Source: Paralvinella palmiformis (Eukaryota; Annelida; Polychaeta; Terebellida; Alvinellidae). From it: a stretch of 64,000 bases of DNA. The DNA lies in contig JAODUP010000104.1 in assembly GCA_025642065.1 (NCBI GenBank), positions 310,001-374,000 on the forward strand, in the 5' to 3' direction. A model generated the notes under the pieces. It was given only the letters and a program-made list of their open reading frames with translations. It was not told the origin of the DNA and made no database searches. How positions within the stretch are numbered: position 1 is the first letter of the stretch; each line of letters starts with the position of its first letter. Position numbers and translations under genes: made by a program. Positions 34,845 to 48,300 of the stretch are shown here, piece by piece.

Positions 34845-35340
34845 ACCTTCATTTCAAATTTTGAGATCTGATACAGCTATACTTACAAATATCATAAATA
34901 ATGTCAAAATGTGTAAACAATCACCCACATATTAAATAATCCAGTTCAAAGTGCTGATTAATGGCCTGTGGGCGCCGCTATTTTGAAGCTTGACAGATAC
35001 CGGAAACTCCTGAATGCTGACGTCACTTAAGCGTATCCGGTTGACCTGAAGTCTGTAGAGCCCGTACAAAAGCATGTAAATAAACGTGACCAAAGAATTA
35101 TTCAAGAACTAAACGGCATTATCTTGTTAAAATTATGTCATGAATGACATACAACAATATCAGTTTGAACTAGAAGGAACCTGACAGGAGGAAGATGATG
35201 CTCAGAAATTATCGCTCAAGAGAAACTATAATACACGTCAGTTTAGAGAGCGCAATGTGACATCAGAGCATTTCTCCTTTCCGCCTTCGAATCTGGCTTC
35301 TGGTGCAGCCGTAATGGCGGCCCTGCAATGATTTGGATTA
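34845..35340. other. Unclassified repeat-like segment with CRE and ATGGCGGC motifs
   Basis: It starts with 'aaagagatagtccacctt', which looks like a DNA-element terminus, contains tgacgtca near 35019 and 'taatggcggcc' near 35313. I could not find a matching inverted terminus, so it remains unclassified. Confidence 0.25.
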
Positions 35341-36115
35341 TTTCCCTATATCTATGATATCAGGTATATTTCGTGATTATTATTGTGGAATTTTTGGTTA
35401 CTGTTCGAAGCATTACATATTTAAAAAAAATCTGTGTTAAGTGTTTGGCTTACGTGGTCCTTTTAATTAGTCCCTTAATGGTTTGACCTATGTGGTCCTT
35501 TGTCAATCCGGAAATTCTTATCAAAGATGCATCTATAAAGCTATCGCTGATGATTATACGACATCTGTAATCCGTATAATTGAAGTCAGCTCAGTATCTG
35601 ATAAACATTGCTTCTACCTCTGTTCCCCATGACTACTGCCCATGATTGTCAACTGCAAACAAAATGATCCCTTTCTCGAGTTGATACATTAAGATTGACA
35701 TCAGTCGATTCAAGATGTCGTCAAGATGCTTCGCATTCAACTTACGTCTCACACAAAATTGCTATATGGTGCTTATTATATCTTTAATTTGAATTATTTG
35801 AGCATATGTAAAAATAGACATACTTATTTTTTTATTTTAGTCTCCTTTGGGCGGAGGCGCGAATTACTGCAGATCCGACATGATACTGGCAAATCTCGAT
35901 ATGCGATAGCTGTTGCTGAGGTTGGCTTTGATTAAATACATATCCCGAAAAAAATTCCCAGGATGTCTGTTCTCTCACAATCTCAACGTTTTTGATAGCA
36001 CATTTCAACAGAAGCACCCGATAAATATAGGAGTGCAATATCCTGGTCTGGCCGTGGCGTCAGACTCTACGAAAGTCCAGAAAGCTAAAAAACGTGCTCA
36101 ATAGAATATTAGTGT

Positions 36116-36159
<44 letters not shown>

Positions 36160-37012
36160 TATGTTCCGTCTTGTAAAGGAAGAAACACGGGTAGTAAACG
36201 CATTATCGCACGATTGGGTGGGGGGAACCTTATGGTTCCCGAGGCTGATTATATTTAGCTTGGTTTGTTTACATTTGGCCTGATCCCAGGAACAGCTAAG
36301 TAATGTCACACCTGTCTGTCCAGGTGAAGATTAATCTAGCCGGTGCACTCTGAACGAAAAACATCGAAAGATTAAGACACAAAAAAATAAATAAAAAATA
36401 AGTAGGAAATAACCAGGAGACAAAAATGCGATAGCTACGAGCTAGTTTTATCGGATTTCAGCGCGTATACTAAAAGTCAAAACAGTTTGGCACAACAGTT
36501 CCCGCATCTGCCGCTACCTAGCAGTATACACGATAGGCCATAAAGGATAGCGAACGCCGAAACCTGTAAGGAATTGCTCGTATCCAGACGATCCCGATCC
36601 ACGGCTGATCCAGATCTGAGTGCGATAATCCGCTACCAAGGGTTAAAAGCTGGATTCTGCCGACCGTTGCCACGGGTGCTCGGTTCTGTATTGTTATATT
36701 TAGCAATAGAGGAGTGAGAAACCATTAAACGGCGAATCAATTCGCTTCTGGATCATAAACTGTTACCGATAGGTTAACATCAATTACGCTGTATACATAA
36801 ATAACTATGTGTCATTGGTTCACTCTATGCATTATTTGGATGTCTTTTAGAGTGCTTAAAATATTCTAATCATCACATCATTATCATCATAATGATGATG
36901 ATCATTATTATTACTTTGTTAGGTTTTAATCGATATAGTATTTCCATGAACGATGGTTGTATATAGTTTGTATAATGTCTTAAGTCTATTAATCGATCCG
37001 TAAAGCTGTATG

Positions 37013-37057
<45 letters not shown>

Positions 37058-37217
37058 TTCTGAATCTTATAAGCTATTGCTTACAGTGCCCCCCCCCACC
37101 TTTAATTCTTGGTAGGGTTCCCTAGGAAAAAAAGGATAGCCACCGATCCACTCGTTCTCTAATAAAATTAACCTAATACGTGCAACATCGTTATAAATAT
37201 TTTACTCTACTGATAGG

Positions 37218-37400
37218 TAATTATTTATTTATATCTGCAGATAAGGATATAAGTTTCCGTGTTGTGATTATTTGTCTATATCCACAGATAAGGATATAAT
37301 TTTACGTGTGATTATTTGTTTATATCTGCAGATAGGGATATACATTTCGGCGTTGTTATTGTTATTTGTTTATATCTGCAGATAAGGATATAATTTTACG

Positions 37401-37435
<35 letters not shown>

Positions 37436-37520
37436 GTTTGTTTATATCTGCAGATAACGATATAATTCTACGTGTGATTATTTGTTTATATCTGTGGATA
37501 AGGATATAATTTTACGTATA
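37218..37520. repeat. Six-copy minisatellite, ~45-50 bp unit containing palindrome TATCTGCAGATA
   Basis: Units begin 'ttatttgtttatatctgcagata' or close variants at about 37221, 37268, 37312, 37362, 37434 and 37478 and continue 'aggatataattttacgtgt'. A (GTT)n expansion interrupts the fourth unit. Confidence 0.93.
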
Positions 37521-37576
37521 CAGGTTGAAGTTTCACAGTTTTGCCGTCGGCCCACGATACCAGCATCTCTTCTGTG

Positions 37577-38049
37577 TCAGGCACAAGGCGGGGGAGGACG
37601 GGAATGGTAGAAAGAAATGATCGCGTTGTTTAGCTTGGAAGCGGGCATACTTTTAAAGGATGAACTATCCAACAGGTACAGAAACATCGGCATTTGACCA
37701 ACCAAAGTGTGAACTTTGCGTTTTAGGTCGTCAACAATACATCGCTTACGTTGACCTTTAGCTTTAGTTCCCTTGATGCCGTAAGAAAGCCGAGTAATAA
37801 CTTTATCGTACACAATCTTCAAATCATTGAGAGCTAAATAAAAACGTCTTAGAGCGAGGTGACTGCTTACTACATTACTGCTTACTCCGATGGTAGGCGA
37901 AAATTGTTGGAATGTCAAATGCAGCCAGTGAAATAAACTAGAAGTATTTTGTAAATATCGCAGGCTTAAATGAAAACGTACAAAACAGTAAACACACTCT
38001 GTGGAATAGGTTTCTCGTTGCAGCAACAGGTAGATAATTACTGATTACT
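37577..38049 (-). other. Unassigned open reading frame (~155 codons, no ATG near its start)
   Basis: The longest open frame outside the two genes. It runs from a TAA at its 5' edge through 'SVIIYLLLQRETYSTE' to a stop at 37577-37579. It contains alternating hydrophobic and basic segments, for example 'LALRRFYLALNDLKIVYDK' and 'GQRKRCIVDDLKRKVHTLVG', that suggest helices. There is no in-frame Met near the start, so it would have to be an internal exon or a gene remnant. I recognise no family. Confidence 0.25.
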
Positions 38050-40137
38050 TGTCTGCGTTGCTATTGTGTACAGCTGTCACGATTAAATAAGGGTTAACAT
38101 TGTATCATTATCTTACATCGTTAAGGCTAGCCATGTTTAGAGCCGCAGAGTCCTTAAGATGGTGGTTGGATTAGCTTTTAATTGAAGATTGAAACACTGA
38201 GATTCTATTCCACGACCTCGAAAGTCTACATACATCAGCATGCTACCAACTGCAACGCGATCACCCCCCTCCCCCATCCCCAGACACGTTTTTGAGATGA
38301 TGACTAGATTTTCACCTGTTCTGTTACTAATAGTCGTGATTAGGTTGTTGACTTTCTGTCGTTAATTTATAAACACGCGAAAAGTTGAAATATTACTGGA
38401 TCGTATAATCGAAGAGAGTTTGTTCTATTTTAAAGCCATAAAACGATAGCACGCAAAATATTTAAAACAAATAAATAAGATCTGATAGAATTATCATTAT
38501 TGGTAGTTCATACTGGAATTAAAAGAAAAGTCAATAAATGAAACAACATAAATTATAGCGCTCATTCGGGTGAATATCAGGAAGAAGACAACAAAATGTT
38601 TGTGGCCAACGTCGCTAACAGTTGTTTTTTGTTTATACTCTCTACTCTCTCTCTCTCTCTCTCTCTCTGATTCATGATGGATGTACAATCTCTGAATCAT
38701 CATAATATCTTCTGGGTGACTCGCACAACAGATAAATCATCCTTTTCAAATTGTTCTTCTTCTTTGATAAAAAATATTGAAGGGATCGCATACGGCGATC
38801 TGCTTCTGAAGCAAGCTTTGTTTATACACGAATATGATTGATAATAAACCCAGAACTGGATTATGTCAATAACTTTTGGATTGACGACTGAATCTACTTT
38901 GATAACAGAATCTGTTTTGTTAAATGTTGTAGGTCTTCGGACAAACCACCATCACCCGACTTAATTTCTGACACAAACGTAAAAACAACAATAATAACTT
39001 TAAAATCTGCCAAAAAATCATCAAAATATTTAGTAGAATTGTTATTTTATTACCTGTAATTATTAAAGTGAAACAACGAAATAGGTTTTATGGTAGAAAG
39101 CTAGTGCAGCGGTGTGCTTGGCCATGTTATTGTTATTAGTAGTATTAGTATTACTGGTAGTGGTATTAGTAGTAGTATTTCATATAATACTTTATCCGTT
39201 TACCAACATAAACAAGCTGTGAACCAATCAAACAACAACAACAGCCACCATGTCTTCAGTTAATCTATCATAACGTATCAAAGGTATATGTAGTACTTAG
39301 ACGTTGTCGTCTAAAGAAATTATACGCTAATAAAATATATGCGCTCGACCGACACCGGCTTTTGAAGTGTCGCAGGTGACGTTGATTGGAATCTGAAGGG
39401 GAAAGAAATTCCTCCAGCAACAGGATTATTAGTTTAAATTGAAAAGACGTATCTGTTGATGTCGATGTTGTTGATCCATGGAGTGGTCTATGCTATGTCT
39501 TCAATACGCAATAGATATACATACACCTAACTGCTTCTAGGATTGGTTTATTACGAAGTCCATCCTACATAATTTAGTTAATTCAAACCCTTTATTCATA
39601 TGTTATATTTATTTATCGCGGAATGAATGAAAATAACGTCATAAATTTATCTGACAAACAAAATACGATGGAACAAATAATATAATAATATTAGTCAAAT
39701 ATTAATAAATAGACAACAAACTGTTCTAGTCATTAAAAAAAAACTAACATCAACGTATTATCTTCCAAATTTTCAGGCATTTGTCTATATCTTAATTTAC
39801 ATGCAATAAGTACTAATATTATATTTTAGCCAAAAATTCTATATGATTGGTGTTAAGGAAATAATATAATTACGCGCTAAAAACTAAACCCACACATAAC
39901 ACCTTATCTAAAAAATAATTGTATAAAACCCTCATACAGTGGCAGGTATTACACGGGTTTAGGAGTATGACAAGCCCTTAACTCACCTTGAATGTACTCC
40001 GGATCTCTAACCCAAATAAGACACGAACTTACTATACTATGGTGTTTAGAACGACTGGTGTCAACAACTATCTAACAGGATGTTAATATGATAATATAAA
40101 TGAATGTTTAGTCTATAAATAGTTAATGAGTTACCGC

Positions 40138-40405
40138 CTCCTATGGCCTCATGGGGGTTGGACTACTTACCCATAGTTGTGGTCGTACTGCGCGGGAGGT
40201 CGGAGGTTCGAATCCCGGCCGTAGCACGATTGTAGGAGGAGTTTTTCCTCCAACCAGGCAACTGGCAAGGTTTTCTCCGCCGAATATGCTGCATATATTG
40301 TAATTTCTAAATTTACTCAGAATTAGTTTCCTTGGTGAAGCTGTAAATTAAAGACCAGACGCGTCTCCCTGATTTGAGATTACCAGCCACATAAAATAAT
40401 TATTA
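40138..40405 (+). mobile_element. tRNA-derived SINE with (ATT)n tail
   Basis: It carries a perfect box B-like ggttcgaatcc (within 40203-40216) preceded by a tRNA-like segment, an unrelated body and an 'aataattattatta' tail. The body differs from the family A copies. Confidence 0.65.
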
Positions 40406-40871
40406 TTATATCAAACATAATAATACAGATAACCATGCAACTTGCAAGCATTATGATACAATACATGGCAAGCTGGAACACTGAACAAGCGAATTCGGAT
40501 AGCTAAAGAGAATAGCTTTGTAGATGCCTCTCCAGAAGATTTCCTCCGCTTATTTATGCAGGACGCTGATGTGTCACATGACCCATAAGAGTCGACCTTT
40601 AGACAGAGTACGTGGTCGCTGTTTTGGTATTCCATTAATTTTATAGTGATATAACAAACTATATCAGACACGGCTACAATCTAATGCCGATAAAATGTCT
40701 GTAAATATGTCGTTGTGGCTGCAATTGAAGACTGGAATATAACCTGATCGAATAATAACAGAGACCTTAAATATAAATAAATATAATATAAATAGTCTTT
40801 GATAATAATTGAATTGTCAGGCAGATGGTTTTCTTTTTGTCTCATTTTGCAGATGGAATATTGACTTCGGA

Positions 40872-41102
40872 ATGTGTTTGTCCGTAATACTTTATATTGT
40901 TCTTCTTAACCTCTCCATCACCAGTGAGACATCAGGCTACAGCAACGCTGATAATTGTTATTGTAGTTTCTATAACGGGCTTGTTTTTACGAGCTGGCCC
41001 GGGTTAAATGTTAGCCCGACGCTCAATTACAACTTGGAAAATTTATGTATTTGTACTCCCATAGAGAATTGGCCCAACCACTGCAAAATATATTTTCTTT
41101 AA
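40872..41102 (+). CDS. Possible short secreted peptide frame (low confidence)
   Basis: A 76-codon frame starts MCLSVILYIVLLNLSITSET, which resembles a signal peptide, followed by a Cys-containing segment (NCYCSFYNG). It follows a good acceptor (tctcattttgcag). Its last part overlaps a LINE reading frame in another phase, so the frame is probably fortuitous or truncated by the LINE. Confidence 0.15.
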   Translation: MCLSVILYIVLLNLSITSETSGYSNADNCYCSFYNGLVFTSWPGLNVSPTLNYNLENLCICTPIENWPNHCKIYFL

Positions 41103-41420
41103 ATAGCGACATTCACCCACACAATACAAGAAACAAAAATGCACCGCATATCACAGAAAGACACAGCAAAACAATATGCAGATCATTTATTCACGCAGCC
41201 CCTCAAACTTGGTATAATATGCCGGAGAAAATAAAATTATTAAGAACCACCAAATCCTTTAGCGGTAAATTTAAACAAGAACTACTCAAATATATGTAAA
41301 TAAGCGTGATATTTTATTTTCGTACACAGTGCACACAAATGTTCACGAATATAATGTTTTAAATATCAACGTGCTGCTTTATTAATAACGCAAAAAAAAT
41401 TCAATGTATATATATGTGTG

Positions 41421-41512
<92 letters not shown>

Positions 41513-41949
41513 TGTGCTCGCATACAAATTTTATTAGGTCCAAACTTGTGCTAATAAATCATGTAATCATATGTGTCAAACAAAACAACAACTCTGTGGG
41601 AGATAGACGTTCATGCGTCATATTTATTTGTCCATGTAAATTGCAGAATTATTTGATTTCCTACATATATCTTTTTACTTTTTGTCTAAATTGTTCATTG
41701 TTTTCTTTCTGGGCATTACAGTGCTCTATCAAACTTACTTAGCTTCATATAAACTAAATCAGTGAGGAAACAGCCACTGTTCAATCAAGTCTGTTGTCTT
41801 AGTAAATGTCCTCAGTTTCTGTACATAATATAAATATTTATGATAATCCTTTTATTATAATAAATATGTTGTATTATAATATACCTGTATTCATAAATAT
41901 GTCTATATTATGTACTTTAACAGAAATAAACATTCATTCATTCATTCAA
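41040..41949 (+). mobile_element. 5'-truncated non-LTR retrotransposon (LINE) 3' end
   Basis: The reading frame from about 41045 to 41299 carries the motif HPHNTRNKNAPHI and ends with a hydrophobic-basic helix. This is the conserved C-terminal region after the reverse transcriptase of CR1/Jockey-type LINEs. A 3' region with (AT)n (41425-41456) and (TG)n (41456-41511) follows, and it ends in a (CATT)n tail at 41931-41949, as in CR1-group elements. Confidence 0.75.
41425..41511. repeat. (AT)n then (TG)n microsatellite
   Basis: About 15 AT units followed by about 27 TG units, inside the LINE 3' region. Confidence 0.97.
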
Positions 41950-42119
41950 CCCCAAATCTAGAGGACCAGGTGCTGGGATTCGTCTGGTCCCTCCTTTGAG
42001 ACCTGCCGGGCTTGGTTAAACATGCACGGGGGGGTATATTGATGACATTATGCATTAATAATATGCTGTAAAGTAAGAAAGCTATATATGTCTATCACTA
42101 CTTTAACTCTGACAATTTT

Positions 42120-42266
42120 CTAAAAAACCAAGATAATTTCAGCCATAAAATCAATTCGCTGCAGAAAGCCACTTGACTTTAGCCGCTTCCGGTTGGCACT
42201 GCACATGCGACTTTTTCCATGTGTTGATGGTTGATGTTTTTATACAAGTAGTCTTAATATTTAATC
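42120..42266 (+). promoter_or_regulatory. Probable promoter of the nuclear FKBP gene
   Basis: It contains an ETS-type cttccgg (42186-42192) and an NRF1-like gcacatgcga (42201-42210) 55-80 bp upstream of the start codon, and the ATG itself sits in a YY1-like catggtggcg. ETS, NRF1 and YY1 sites without a TATA box are typical of housekeeping and nucleolar genes. Confidence 0.5.
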
Positions 42267-42303
42267 ATGGTGGCGTTGTCAGAATTGACGAACATGTTCT
42301 GGG
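42267..42303 (+). CDS. FKBP exon 1
   Basis: It encodes MVALSELTNMFW plus the first base of Gly. MFWG is the hallmark start of the nucleoplasmin-like domain in FKBP39/46; here nine residues precede it, so either Met could initiate. The donor is GTAAGA. Confidence 0.9.
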
Positions 42304-45300
42304 GTAAGAATATATATTTCTGCATACAAATATTATTCTCTTGTGAATAGTTTATATTCTAGTAGGTATCATAACAGATGCTAAAATCGGGGTCCTGTTG
42401 GTTTTACCGTTTATTTGTCCAACTTTATTTCATATTTCTATTTGCGCTACATCAATATAGTTCATATTTTTGTAATCTTGACTCTTTCAATGATTATGCG
42501 TGTTTATTTGATTGACTGTGTATTTGATAAATGCCATAACAGTAAACGATGTGCCTATCGAAGAGCACAAGTCCGTTTTGGAAGCGTTCTCACAGCGGCC
42601 GACGCGACATCCCCCTGGGCCTGACAAACACTGAAACAGCGATATTTGCCGCTGGCCATTTACTCCCTATAATAGTCTTCATACGCATTAGAATCAGCAC
42701 TCCATGACCTTTCTAATGGTATATGTGGCTATTAGATGTTAAGACAAGAATATTTCTGGAAACAAATAAAAAAGCCACATTGGCAGATATAATATTAGGT
42801 ACGTGACAATGTTTTTCAAATACATTGTATTTCAACAAGACTGCAACCAGAGGAAAGAGCATGGCAATACCTTTAGTTTATAATACATGTTTATTATGTG
42901 ATGGATATTAAGAAAGTTATGCCAGTTTGAATGTCGTAATTTATGGCTAAATTTGGTCCCTTGTTATACTGTAAGTGTAAAACAGGAAAATGTGTGACCC
43001 ATAATTGAAGTTTTCACTTTCAAAATTTTTAATATTAATATGATAAAGATAAATCATTTAGTACATGATTCATATAATATAGACAACTCTTTATAATGGT
43101 CAAGTCTTAATAATATTCAATGTAACACTATGATGCTAATTAAATTCTTAGATTATTAATTCATTAATCGGAAAAAGTGATTTCATGAAATGCTGTTATA
43201 ATAAATACATTTATACACTACATATTTTAATAAAATGTTCAGGGAGATCACACAAGACAACATATAAAATAATGATGATCTGAAAAGATATTATAGTTGC
43301 TTCTGAAATCACTAATTAACTTACTTAATGGCCTCAAAAATGAATAAATAATTATTCTACTTATTTAGTCACAGACACTCAACCATGACAACTATTTTAC
43401 ATGAGTTTTATTCACAATTCACACCTGAACAATGTTTAAAACATTTTCAGTAAATATAAACAGAAATTAGAGACAGCAAAATTATTTAAAAATGAAAATT
43501 ATTTAAACATGTCAGGAACACCTGAAAAAAAACAATTTATTATAGATTTAGGCAAATATCATTAAAGAACATAGTAATGATAGTCTAACTAAGAGATCTA
43601 GTCTACTATTCATTGTATTGTCAGTATTGAATTAGATTACTTCTGTTACAGATTTTTCCCAAATTCGGCCAATATGTACATTAATATATGTAGAAAGTTT
43701 TATCAGCTTCATATCCTTACGTTCAAGAAGAATGTTGACGTTTAATATATAATTACATACATCACTCAAATAATCTCAATCCTATGACGCGTATGAATGA
43801 GCTTGGGAACTGATCGAATTTTTCAACATGGCGGTGATCGTCATTTGCGCGGAGCGACCATATTTTTCCCCTTGGCTTTACAAAAATACAGGTCAAGTCC
43901 AATTTTTCTAAAACTTGGCCAATATGTACATAACTGTGTACTAAAGAGTTCCCTAAACATATTTAAGTGTTCCCGCTTACCTTCAAGGAGATATTTGACA
44001 CTGAAAGTGACGTTCGACTTCACAATTAAATAACTTTATAATTTCCCGCCGATATCATCAATTTGAAAACGAGGTAGCAGAAGAACCTGTGAACTACATC
44101 ATCAATGTGGTTGTAGCTTGGCAAGTCCTAAAATGGACCAAAGACGCGACCCCCCCTTCCGAAGCACTAACGCCGGCAACTATAAAAAAAACGGCGAAGC
44201 AGCCTAAGCCGATTGCCGAGTTTTGTCACGTACCTACATATAACCACTGAAAGACAAATATATCCTTTATAAAGTTACCTAAACACCACTTGCTATACTA
44301 AAATCATGTTTTACCTAGTTTATCGATATCCTACAACATGCAAAAAAAATAGCGTGTAGAAGAATTCATATGTTGTAAATATTATGTAAACTGTATTAAT
44401 GAATATCGTTAATGTAGCATCTAGCAGAACCAAATGCAGGTGACTGGTCATTTGACTAGGGCATTTTGCTTCTGCTTGTGTTGGGCGATAATACAGTGAT
44501 ATACACAATAATTTTGAGATAGGCTTATTTAGACTTATTATAAATACATTTCGTGCTTGTTATAATATATTTGTCTAAATTAATAAATCCATAGTTATTG
44601 GTGATAACAATTAATTGATTTATATGAGATAAATACAGTACACATACACTGAATCAATCACAGTATCTGGCTCAATTTGACTAACTGTCACTAAGTGTCA
44701 GTGACATATGTGATTTAAGAACAATGAATTATTGCTCTTCAGCTGGTGGCACACTGGACTTATTCCGGTCAGTGTCCGACACCCTGCCAAAGGTTGATGC
44801 GAAGGTTGTAACGAATTTGATGTGGCTTCAGCTATTACAGTTGGAGTTGGAGGCGTCCTGTACAGCTGTCACAAGATGAACCAGACTAATGTTAAACCCA
44901 CGTTGTATTATAGAGTTGCTTGTGGGTTTCAGAAGACATCTCGCACAATGTTTCGCAACCATGTAAAAATGGGAAAACCATGAATTTAATTCTTGTTTTC
45001 CAAACCCGCTGACCACAGCTGAAACACACTGCAGGAAATAAAATTGACTTTTATTCTTTTTATTAGTATTTTCCTGCCGCTGACTGTGGCTAACCTTTTT
45101 TTTTAAATTGTTTATTTTGCCATTCAAAATACATTTAATGAAAGCAAACACATGCAGAATGTTGAAAAGGAAGATTCTTAAAGCATTGCTTACACAATGC
45201 ATCACCCCTTAACATAACATTAAAAGTGTTCATGACAAATTAAAAAAGAAAACCTAAAAATAAACTAACCTAAAATAACTTGATTAATTTAGAGCAGAAG

Positions 45301-48300
45301 TGGGGAGGTTTGACCACCTTACACTTCAATGGTTTGATCTTAGTATACATGATACAGCAATTGGCAAGAAGTACTTTGCTACCGGTCCCTCAATGTTTAA
45401 TGTTCCTAATAAGGCATTGATATGTGATTTGTGACCCAATTCAAGGTCATAAAGGTTATTTATATAAGCAGTGGTGGGAGTGGAAGTTTTATTACTTGGT
45501 CAGCCACCCATGATGTTATGAGCCAAGAAATTAATCCCTGGAAAGGTTTCGACCTCTTGCTGGGATCGAACCTGTGACCCTTGGCACCAAGTGCTGGGTG
45601 CTTAACTGCTAGGCCATCGGAGCTCACTCAGTGCAGGGTGGATTGACCACACATATATATCGAGCTGTGATAGCACAGTTAGTTAGAGCATAGGACTTGT
45701 AGCCGAATGCTCATGGTTCAAGGCTCTGTGAGATGCAATGCTGTCATGTGGCAACTGGTTCTCTCATCAAAAAATTGAGTGTCTGACAGGACACGATGGC
45801 TATGTGTTTGAGTAACGCTTTGCGCCTATAATGGCAATCTTTTCTGTTATTACTGAATTGGAAAAAAATGTAAGAGAGACCAACATAAAATATTATTTTA
45901 CATTCATGTTTGTAATATATAAATATACTAATTCTGATTTAATGATAATCCACAACTGGTTCTAAGCAAAATAGATTAAAAGTGAAAGTTTAAAATCACA
46001 AAATATACTGGATCAAGTTTATGAAGTCATAAAGGTATTTGACGTTTTTTGACACTTGTCATGTCATAAACGCAACCCTGGTGATAACAGAGCTGCCAGC
46101 CATTATGATTTCTGTGGAATCGTTGTTATTTTCCGTTCTTCATTATACCCAAACTCTGAAAGCTATGATAAATTTCCCCTTTTCCATAATAGTTCCATTT
46201 GGTGCAGTTCTGTCACTGTCTTAGACGCACACTGTATCACAAGGCTTGCTCGTATTTTGGGGAGTATCCCCAGGCTGTTGCTTGTTCATCACAGCCTCTG
46301 TGGTGTTCATCACGTAGCAGTTGCTCTAGACTGCGTGGCTTGAAAGTCTTTCCTGTACTAGTGAATTGGAATGGCGCATTTTTTCCAGGAGTGCCCAGAA
46401 TTTTGTGGGGGTGATGTGTTTTACCTATGCCGGAGATCCTCTCTTTCGTCCAATGTTTCCTGATACAGAGCTAGCGGAAAAATATGGCAGTAGTCCAGGG
46501 CCAGAAAATCAGATGCCCGACATGTGGATTTAGTCTTCAGGGTAGTGAGTAGTTTAAAACACTAGCCTGACCTGGCTACTGCCATTTTGAGGTGAGATAT
46601 GCGGTAGTCTCTAGTTTGTTTTCTGTAGAATGATTTTTCGCTGTGGAAAAAGGTATCATAGTTTAAAACACCTGTGCCCCGATACCTCACCAACCATCGG
46701 TAAAACACTGTTCTCGGTTGTAGGCTGCATTTTGGACAAAATTTTAGCAGAAAATGGATTGTGATAAACGACAACTATTTATCATCCGATAGTTTCCTGA
46801 TCTGAGATAATGCCCAAATCTACTGCTGTAACATTTCAGATGTCATTTTTATAAATATTTACTGAATATAAAAACCATGCTTGAAATTGAAGGATGGGAG
46901 AGATTTTGGTGAGCTGGTGATCTTGGCTGGTAAACGTCCATTTTTCTTAATGATGGTCACACGACTCAAATACTCTCCCTTGATTGGCCAGTTGCCTTTG
47001 TTTACAGTAAATAAAAGCACAGAGTCTTGTTTGTATGGTGGATTTCTCTGACTTTTTCATGTTTATTTGTTTGATCACTGTTTTCTCTCTCCATTTTATG
47101 TTAATATTATGATAATAAATATACAGAAATCCTATGAAGATTTTAGTATAGTGTAGAATATGTAGGGTAATCATGTACTGAAAGTGCAGACTTGTGATGA
47201 CTTGATTGTTATTAAATGTGGGAAAAATCTGATTATATGAAAAAAGCAGTTGAACCTTTACAAAAGAACACCTATGATGTTAAAAGAAATTGTATCAGTA
47301 AATTATATGGTTTATGGTGCATCGTGTCATGTGTGCCATAGGTCGCATTTTGTATGAAAATGATTACTCTTTTCAATTTTCAAATGTTGGCAGCTATGTG
47401 ATAATATTATATCTACAGGTCATTCAAATGAAACTGTTATTATAAATAATCTGGGCTAAAATCTCATTTAGCCAATTTGGCTCAAGAGCCTCAATTCTTC
47501 TAGCCAAATGAAAATCTATAGTGGTGACATGTACTCTACCAATAGCCAATGGTCTGATGATGGTTGACCAAGTCATCTTTTCCACTGACAAAAACATTTG
47601 GGACTTACACATGTGTTGCATCTGAACAGTATTATGGAAGGTGCCAGAAAATGCGTGGATGTTCGTTTATATGGAAGCACACAAATCGTATATCACAATG
47701 TTGCATACGCATACTGTGTATATGGAATCCTGGCTTAATCTTTAATATGGAACTACAATTTGTAAGGTAGAAAAGTTATGTCTGGTCCTGGTGATGTTTG
47801 TATTGATGAAGTTAGTTTTTAATGAAAATGCTATAAACTTATTTAAGGACAGTATGTTGTTGTGGTTTTTGCGTTTCACCAATTTGGCGGAGTCCACTTT
47901 TTCTTTCGCCACTTGGAAATCGGCTTCGCCTATGATACAAATGGCAATTGGCAGTGCTAGTGTAAGCTATGTGGTGTTTGTTGATATTAATCTTAAGTTA
48001 TTAATAAAATGTAAGAAAAAATTAGAATCTAAGTGGAGCTGTGTGTTTTTACAGATTTGTCACACAATTTCATGCGATCTTTTGTACATAAACTCTTGTT
48101 TCTGTGGCATAGTGTCTGCCATCTCCCATGTAGGAAGAACTACATTCTGTATATGGTCATTATGTGAATGGTAAATTATTATTCCCAAACATATAAGAAA
48201 ATGAACAAATACCATAAATAACGAAAATATTGCAATTGAATATTGTAGTTAGATTTTTCCAAGATTATCCCAATTATTTTACATTTTCAATGGAATGTGA

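Larger units (their letters stand above)
30351..42180. other. Intergenic region between tropomyosin and the FKBP gene
   Basis: Twelve kilobases separating two divergent genes. It holds (AT)n at 30920-30961, 36119-36149 and 37013-37039; tetranucleotide arrays at 32577-32610 and 33.4-34.5 kb; family A SINE pieces at 34.2-34.6 kb; a minisatellite at 37.2-37.5 kb; an unassigned open frame at 37.6-38.0 kb; a SINE at 40.1-40.4 kb; and a LINE 3' end at 41.0-41.9 kb. No gene with a recognised domain is seen. Confidence 0.6.

Noticed and set aside
44828..45205. 125-codon minus-strand frame
   Set aside because: AT-rich, Lys/Phe/Asn-heavy composition, no recognised motif, flanked by SINEs; probably chance.
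45558..45625. Possible tRNA gene
   Set aside because: Box A and B motifs are present, but acceptor and anticodon stems do not fold cleanly, so it was called a SINE.
47791..48174. 127-codon plus-strand frame in FKBP intron 1
   Set aside because: No family resemblance, and it would interrupt a well-supported intron; probably chance.
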